Source: Atopsyche davidsoni (lineage: Eukaryota; Arthropoda; Insecta; Trichoptera; Hydrobiosidae). From it: a stretch of DNA of 64,000 bases. Position numbers and translations under genes: made by a program. Shown here in pieces: positions 58,722 through 64,000 of this stretch. Under the pieces are notes generated by a model. That model was not told the DNA's origin, made no database searches, and saw nothing but the letters and a program-made list of their open reading frames with translations. The stretch spans positions 4,246,001 to 4,310,000 of the forward strand of contig JAILWY010000029.1 in the NCBI GenBank assembly GCA_022113835.1, in the 5' to 3' direction. Every line of letters starts with the position of its first letter. Position 1 is the stretch's first letter.

Positions 58722-58955
58722 TACTGAGACCAGGTATGGGACGATTCGCTTCGCTATCGATTTCCGAGTCAACTCCGTACTGATAAAAAATGTGGATTTA
58801 TCATATCAAAAATAAATTTATTACAGAAAAAAAAAATATTACCCATAGAAGAAGGAATGTATCTAACTTTTGGCATTTAAAATTTTTCTATTGGTGCAGA
58901 AGATTTTTCGCAAAAAATTATCAAAAATGGACCCACCCATTAGAGATCTCAGCCC
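58722..58955 (+). repeat. TTAA-repeat relative, copy D
   Basis: gagaccaggtatgggacgat and tcgcttcgctatcgatttcc match the start of copy B; agaagaaggaatgtatctaa and gatttttcgcaaaaaatta match its right part. Right edge gagatctcagcccc is weakly inverted to the left edge. The centre is deleted. Confidence 0.65.
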
Positions 58956-58959
58956 CGTG

Positions 58960-59695
58960 ACAAAATGTAAGTAATCTTGCTGCCATTTCAATATATACGA
59001 ATGAAATATTTATTTATTTATTTCAAGCATTTATTATCCGAAGGAGTGAGACCGTTTGCAAAAGTTTTCCAACTTCAAGGCGGAGGCTTCTATGGAGGCT
59101 GTGGAATTGGCGGTGTTCTCGATGGACTAGTTCTTTTATCATGCAAATGCCTGCGCCTGCTCATCCAGGTCGAGCAGCAAAATGGGACTAGCAGACTGAG
59201 CCAAGTGCACGATGGCTTTAACCATGGGCGAGTCTTAATGGGCCCTGTTCGATTTAGACGTTTGTAAATTCAGCTGTGAGATACATTGATTGGAGTCTTA
59301 ATAAAAATACGAAGCCGAAGTAGTGCTCGTAGGTAACGTGTATTGCTCACATCCGACATCTTGACATAATATTTTAAGTAAACATACAAATGGCGGTCAT
59401 ATTTTTGAATTAAATAATTTATTCATAATGAAGTTGTCACATGAAACAGGTAGCCCTTTTTAATTATTAATATATTTCGAACTTACAAATTAGTGTTACC
59501 CTAAAAGCGAACGTTGCTCCTTTCGTGGCACTCGACCCTGCATATTTTAGAAATATGCAAATGGCAGCCGTCTTTTTTACTTAAAACACGCAGCCATTAA
59601 TACAATTTTCGCATCCATTTCGACACACTGCATAAAAAAAAAAAACTAATGCGAATAGTAGCAGATAATTTTAAATGGGACAAAAATGAGCCCAT
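58960..59695. other. Unrecognised intronic DNA
   Basis: A 96-codon plus-strand frame at 58977-59267 (GGGFYGGCGIGG segment) shows no splice sites or known homology. No repeat recognised. Confidence 0.5.
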
Positions 59696-59699
59696 ATGG

Positions 59700-60070
59700 G
59701 TGAAAAAAGTTTGTTATGCGATTTGTTGGTCGGTTGTGTCGCAACGCGTGTAGGCGGCTTAAGCGACGAAGGGCTAAATCTACGACAAATCATGCATCTT
59801 AGGGGAAATATCATTGCTGAAAAAGCGGTAAAAAAAAAGGCCTTGGGCAGTGTGTTGGTGTGATTTGTCGGTCTGTTGTGTCGCGACGCGTGTAGGCGGC
59901 TTAAGCGACGAAGGACTAAATCTATGATAAATCATGCATCTAAGGCAAAATGATCATTGCGGAAAAAGCAGTAAAAAAGGCCATTGGCAATTTGTTGTAC
60001 GATTTATTGGTCGGTTGTGTCGCGACGCGTATAGGCGGCTTAAGCGACGATGGGTTAAATCTATAAGAGT
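59700..60070. repeat. Tandem repeat, three units of about 140 bp
   Basis: The block gtcggttgtgtcgcaacgcg with tgtaggcggcttaagcgacg occurs near 59729, 59871 and 60010. Between blocks are ctaaatctacgacaaatcat, gcatcttagg and aaaaagcggtaaaaa. GTCGC and GCGAC within each block can pair as a short hairpin. Identity is high between units and the third is truncated. Confidence 0.85.
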
Positions 60071-60074
60071 CAAA

Positions 60075-60440
60075 GGCGATATTTAATGAAGATATTCATC
60101 GTATAAGCGTATGTTTATCAAATTATGTGTTATGCGCGTTATTCTCACAATTCCAGCACACCTCGAATGCTTGCGGTAAAAACGCAGGGGAAATAAAAAA
60201 AAAATAAGGGACGGCTCGTGGCGCCTTCGCACCGTGCATGATGCTTTTATACGGGGATATTAAGAGAGCCACAAAAATGACAGTAAAAAGCGGACGTAAA
60301 GAAGGCCCGCTAACGGGCCGTAGGATTCAATAAACCGTTCGGGAATACATAAATAAACCAGCTGCGGAATACATCAGCCCTTCGTCCGCGATGCAAATGG
60401 CCGCCATCTAATATTCATGCGAGTAATGCGCCGCGCGCCT
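60075..60440. other. Unrecognised DNA
   Basis: No gene or repeat recognised. Confidence 0.55.
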
Positions 60441-60446
60441 TGCTCC

Positions 60447-60522
60447 TTCTTCATCGAGTGCCTCTCCTCAGGTGAGGCAAGTCGTACTCCAGACCTTCCG
60501 CGCAAATTCCGCATCCATGTTT
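60447..60522 (-). repeat. LINE 3'-terminal fragment
   Basis: The minus strand carries tggatgcggaatttgcgcgg and, 50 bp on, tgaggagaggcactcgatga with agaagg, matching 52634-52732 and 4705-4830. Confidence 0.5.
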
Positions 60523-60792
60523 CCACTTTTAATTTTGTCATTTTCACCGTCTGGAATATATTTCGTTAGTAAATATCGCTTCAATGGGGAAGCCCCGCTG
60601 CACGCGGCCCGCGCTCTAACGCGGGCGGATCGCACGAATTCAATTTCACGATAGGTAATCCAAAATCCAATATGCATTTTTCTAGCCGCTCTATGGAGTA
60701 ATATAAAACGTATTTGCGCAGACATAGACTATACGCGTACTATATATATATATACATATATACTACTTAAAAAATATTTACTAAGCTTAAAT

Positions 60793-60972
60793 GTCTCAGT
60801 TCTTCTTTATGGAGTCAAAGCTTTGACACTCAAGACAGCAGCTACTATGCGAAGAATAGAAACGGTTAAAATGTGGCTGTATAGAGGAATCCTTAAAGCA
60901 CCATGGGTTGACTGCGTCGTCACAAATGAGAGAGTCTTGCACATAATGCGCATATTAAAAGGTTACTCTTGA
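60793..60972 (+). pseudogene. LINE reverse-transcriptase C-terminal fragment
   Basis: Sixty codons open without interruption to a stop at 60970: VSVLLYGVKALTLKTAATMR, then RIETVKMWLYRGILKAPWVD, then CVVTNERVLHIMRILKG. This is the conserved stretch after the RT catalytic core in insect endonuclease/RT LINEs (VLLYGCEAWTL ... WxYRRxLKIxWxDxVTNEEVL). There is no catalytic motif in the piece and no 5' part. The best preserved copy of this family here; shorter relatives are at 3051, 21590 and 43960. Confidence 0.85.
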
Positions 60973-60974
60973 CG

Positions 60975-61730
60975 TTGGTAAAGAAACGTAATCGAGGAAG
61001 AATAAGAAACATTAAAAAAATATTACTAGAACTCTTTCTACTCCGTTGGCGACTAGAGGTCGCCATAGTGCAGCTTTTATTGTTTACCCTATAAGAAGTC
61101 TAGGTGAGTACTAGATCAGGCATAAACTATTTTTGTCAGTTTTGCAAAGTAATTGCTGCCATTCGGATGTATTCACATTGTTAAATTTAAAAAAAAAAGT
61201 CTGGAGTTCAAAGGGTTAAAATCTTCATAAGATTCATGTCGAGCACATACCAAGTCCGGATTGCCGACAATCATTCTCTTTTGAAGAAGCAAATAAATTG
61301 TTAACGATAAAATAATCGATACGGTTTAACCGGCAGGAAAATTAAAAAATCACCAACGATTTCCAGAAGATATCAAAAAGCGAAACTTAAGTAGCAAGAA
61401 AATTAAAAAATCACATCTAATAATAATGCTAAAAAAAAAAATAATAATTTCCAGAAGATATCAAGAAGCGAATTAGCGTGAGCAAGCCAAGGCAGGAAGT
61501 CGGGAATTAGGAGGGCGAAAAAAAATCCATGTCATCGGAAATTCGCGACATCCGTCCCCGGCGCGGGGTAATGGCGATTCTCCTCTCCCCGGCTCCTAAT
61601 CGATGTTAAATCTTTAAAACTACATCGAAAGTTTAATGCGAAATCGGTGTTTGACTGGGGGTAGCCACCCCCCGAGTAACACAGGAATAACACTGGGGCG
61701 TCTGATGAACCTCCAGCCGTTCAGGATGCT
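60975..61730. other. Unrecognised DNA
   Basis: Two similar lines, ccagaagatatcaaaaagcg at about 61361 and ccagaagatatcaagaagcg at about 61451, form a 90-bp direct repeat. No gene. Confidence 0.55.
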
Positions 61731-61737
61731 TGTATAC

Positions 61738-61941
61738 CATAGGTTCCCAACGGGGGCGGTGGCGGGTCCAAGGGAAAATTGGGGGCGTTATGAAACACCT
61801 AATAACTAATTTTTAATATGTGATTGTTAATAAATAATATACAGAAATAAAATTGGTATAAAGTGTTATGTCAAATGGGGGCGTTGGAATTTTTATTTCT
61901 TGTCAAGGAGGCGGTGGTCAATAAAAGGTTGGGAGCCTATG
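61738..61941. mobile_element. hAT MITE with perfect target duplication
   Basis: 204 bp, ends CATAGGTTCCCAAC and, from the right, CATAGGCTCCCAAC. The target duplication ttgtatac is perfect (61730-61737 and 61942-61949). The ends resemble those of the hAT elements at 29475 and 36040. gggggcgtt occurs twice inside. No ORF. Confidence 0.9.
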
Positions 61942-61949
61942 TTGTATAC

Positions 61950-63045
61950 GTTCGATTTCTTATATAATTGCTATGACTTCGTTTTACTAAGAATATTGTG
62001 ACTTGTATTGAATTTTACTTTAAGTAACATGTGACTAGAGCGTTTGGTGTATATTATCAATCTAAATTGTGTAGGCTGTGTGATCGTTTATATTTTGACA
62101 TTAGACAGCATGTATAACGGATATCCTCATTATGTTTAAAAAATACACACGCCTGGGTCGCGATGAAAATATTATTTTTATATTTATAGGGTTAAGTTTT
62201 GATATTAAGAGCCAGACGCTTTCTGCCCCCTTTGTTTCAGAAATTAACTATAAACAAATCAGCCTTGCATACATTGCATGCTATCACTAATATATATAAT
62301 TTGATTAAAATAATAATTGAATATTTTATTCATGTCCAATGTTGAAAACATAACGTTTTAATAGTAAATAAAAACACTATGAATATTTTTTTTAAGTTTA
62401 AAAATTTGTATAACTCACTAAGTACTAGAAGAAATTTTCCTCTCAAATATATGATAATACAGCAAAAAAAGCGAAAGGAATATTCGCGTAAATCATTGTT
62501 ATTGAAATATGAAAAGAAGCGACATTTTCTTTTCTTAATAACGATAATTAGCGTTAAATATTTCTCGTATATTTTTTCCTTTTTTTTTTCATTTTTATTG
62601 GAACCGTTCCAACTTATGACTATGCAAATCATAATAAAAATATACACTGTAGAATAATGCCATTATCTTAGGTGGGCATACTCCATATTAAAATAGCCCA
62701 GTGGCTACGAGATTACGACCTATATTGTATTATTTTTTGATTGTATATTTTTTTGGCACGCGCACCGGGCGTTGCGACCCCTGGAAGTTGTCTAATCACT
62801 GTTTGCAGTAAAATGTCGACAGTTAAACGTAGGACGGAAAGGGGTGGATTCGCAGGGGGTGAATTAACGTGAAGCGACGGTAGCGTATCTGACGAAGATC
62901 CACCGAAAGCGAGAAGTCATTCTGTAAATTCTAATGCAAAAAAAAAACGTGCAAGTTCACTACCATCCATTTTAGACTTTGTACTTGCTAAGGAATACAG
63001 TATAATAAAAAAAAAACAGCTGATTTGACACTCAGTACTTCTAAC
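61950..63045. other. Unrecognised DNA with hAT-end-like sequence
   Basis: At about 62766-62782 gggcgttgcgacccctg has the form of a right hAT end (CAGGGGTCGCAACGCCC in reverse) without a matching left end. A short plus-strand stretch from 62813 (MSTVKRRTERGGFAGG, then after a stop SDEDPPKARSHSV) is basic/acidic and could be a transposase leader; unproven. Confidence 0.4.
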
Positions 63046-63048
63046 CTA

Positions 63049-63110
63049 ACCCACTGCACTATTTTCACCGTAGAAAACCATGAACACTGGTTCATGATGA
63101 AGATAGTGTT
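63049..63110 (+). repeat. LINE 3'-terminal scrap
   Basis: cccactgcactattttcacc and gtagaaaaccatgaacac with tgatgaag match the 39440-39500 block in part. Confidence 0.35.
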
Positions 63111-63150
63111 TTTTATTTTTTAAATAATTAAAATAATGAAATAAATCCTA

Positions 63151-63255
63151 TAAGGGGGCTGGGACCAGGAATGTATCCATTTTCGAGGTTTTTTGATAAT
63201 ATAAGAAATAAAAAAATATCCGTAGACGAAGGAATGTATCTAACTTTTGCCATCA
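63151..63255 (+). repeat. TTAA-repeat relative, copy E
   Basis: taagggggctgggaccagga, tcgaggttttttgataat and gacgaaggaatgtatctaac match the outer parts of copies A-D with the interior deleted. It lies about 85 bp from ratchet point 4. Confidence 0.55.
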
Positions 63256-63304
63256 CTATCGCATACGTATTAAAAATAATAATACATAAAAAAAGTAAAC
63301 ATAC

Positions 63305-63370
63305 CAACGCGAAACAGCAAAAAAAAAAACCATGGTTCTTACCTGAAACAAGAGAAAATAAATTATTAAT
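63305..63370 (-). other. Recursive splice site (ratchet point 4) with cryptic RP exon
   Basis: On the minus strand a pyrimidine tract (complement of 63346-63362, reading TTTTCTCTTGTTTCAG) abuts the donor GTAAGAAC with no nucleotide between AG and GT; the junction is 63343/63342. TTAAT-type sequence suited to a branch point lies about 20-30 nt upstream. A second donor, G|GTATGTTT, follows at 63305/63304 and bounds a 38-nt potential RP exon (63342-63305). Juxtaposed acceptor and donor is the defining feature of a zero-length exon that is spliced to and then removed. First of the four in transcription order. The sequence match is direct; use in vivo is inferred. Confidence 0.72.
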
Positions 63371-63374
63371 TTAA

Positions 63375-64000
63375 AAATTATTTTTTTCACATTAGAATTA
63401 AGCGGACTGCACATGTTGCAACACAACCGACAACAGACGTGTATTGGTTAATTACAAAATATTTTTTTAGTTAATGTTTAGGATATATAATACTGCCCTG
63501 AATAAGAACTCGGAACAAAAAAAAAAATCATTATCTTCATCAAACACGGACCCAATCCCCAATTTCTACAAGTGTATGCATCCAATTCAAAATAAACAGC
63601 ATACAATAATAAAAAAATAATATCGTCTTCGATATTGTTGTAACATAAACAGAACGAGCTAATATCTTAAAAAAAGGTTAGACAAACATTTTTACATAGC
63701 CTATTCGATATACAATACGAAACAAATCTAAAAATACAACGCAGTACAAAAGATGCAAACGTTTACTATAATATTTTTTTAAAAATTATATAAAATAAAA
63801 ATAAGAAAAAAATAATCAAATAAGTGTAACCAACAAATATACTAACTGGCAGAATCGCTAGATTTCTTTATACTAGTATATATATATATATTTTGCTTGA
63901 GATTTATTTTTTCAATTGTGAATAAACCTTAGAGTTGATAAAAAAAAGTACAGCGATTAAAATTAAGCTCAACGAGTTTTTGCATGAGGTTTAATTTAAA
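63375..64000. other. Unrecognised intronic DNA
   Basis: Strongly AT-rich; no gene or repeat recognised. It would be the upstream end of the inferred intron on the minus strand. Confidence 0.6.

Larger units (their letters stand above)
4154..63343 (-). other. Inferred giant intron of a minus-strand gene
   Basis: Inference. All four strong AG|GTAAG ratchet sites point the same way, no exon with matching coding sequence was found between them, and their spacing is close to even (about 19-21 kb). The simplest reading is one intron of at least 59 kb, extending past both window edges, removed in steps. The mobile elements listed below sit in this intron in both orientations and only as relics. The host gene cannot be identified because none of its exons is visible. 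Confidence 0.6.

Overview
The window looks like non-coding, transposon-rich nuclear DNA of an insect or other arthropod. It is AT-rich, full of long poly(A)/poly(T) tracts, and carries one short (TTAGG)n run of the arthropod telomere type. Relics of mariner, piggyBac-like, hAT, pogo-like and Penelope-like elements, several LINE fragments and a tRNA-derived SINE are scattered through it. I find no intact host protein-coding gene, rRNA or canonical tRNA. Open frames of up to about 180 codons are chance frames in low-complexity or GC-rich DNA, or transposon debris. The species cannot be named from what I see.

The most interesting signal explains why 64 kb holds no exon. On the minus strand there are four sites where a polypyrimidine tract and YAG acceptor abut a consensus donor, AG|GTAAG. 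Their junctions are at 63343/63342, 42471/42470, 23275/23274 and 4193/4192, spaced 20.9, 19.2 and 19.1 kb. Each is followed 38-51 nt downstream by a second donor (G|GTATGT three times, G|GTACGT once). This is the architecture of recursive-splicing ratchet points with short cryptic 'RP exons', as known from very long Drosophila introns. I infer that the window lies inside one giant intron of a minus-strand gene, removed in steps of about 20 kb. The host gene is outside the window.

Layout, left to right. 1-10 kb: mostly unrecognised intronic DNA with one copy of a dispersed TTAA-type repeat, a LINE scrap, a hAT-like MITE and ratchet point 1. 10.15-11.1 kb: a five-unit complex tandem repeat with a hairpin in its units. 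11.9-12.7 kb: a decayed piggyBac-like element holding a hAT MITE with a perfect target duplication. 14.3-14.8 kb: an internally deleted mariner. 20-22 kb: a hammerhead-like motif, a TTAGG run, a 538-bp TTAA MITE with 58-bp inverted repeats, and a LINE 3' end. 23.2 kb: ratchet point 2. 27-30 kb: LINE scraps and two hAT elements. 31-37 kb: microsatellites, another TTAA-repeat copy, a hAT transposase relic and a pogo-like end. 37.6-38.6 kb: a LINE RNase H-side C-terminus flanked by SINE copies. 40.4-41.1 kb: a fold-back element with two hammerhead ribozyme motifs facing opposite ways. 42.4 kb: ratchet point 3. 44-48 kb: a LINE fragment, a coding-like minus-strand stretch and a mariner inside a degenerate tandem repeat. 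50-57 kb: hAT, a local repeat cluster, a nearly intact non-autonomous piggyBac-like element and SINE copies. 59.7-60.1 kb: a three-unit tandem repeat. 60.8-62 kb: a LINE reverse-transcriptase fragment and a hAT element. 63.3 kb: ratchet point 4.

Nothing here forms an operon or pathway. The functional elements proposed are RNA-level: the ratchet points and the self-cleaving ribozyme motifs. The rest is the transposon burden of a large intron.
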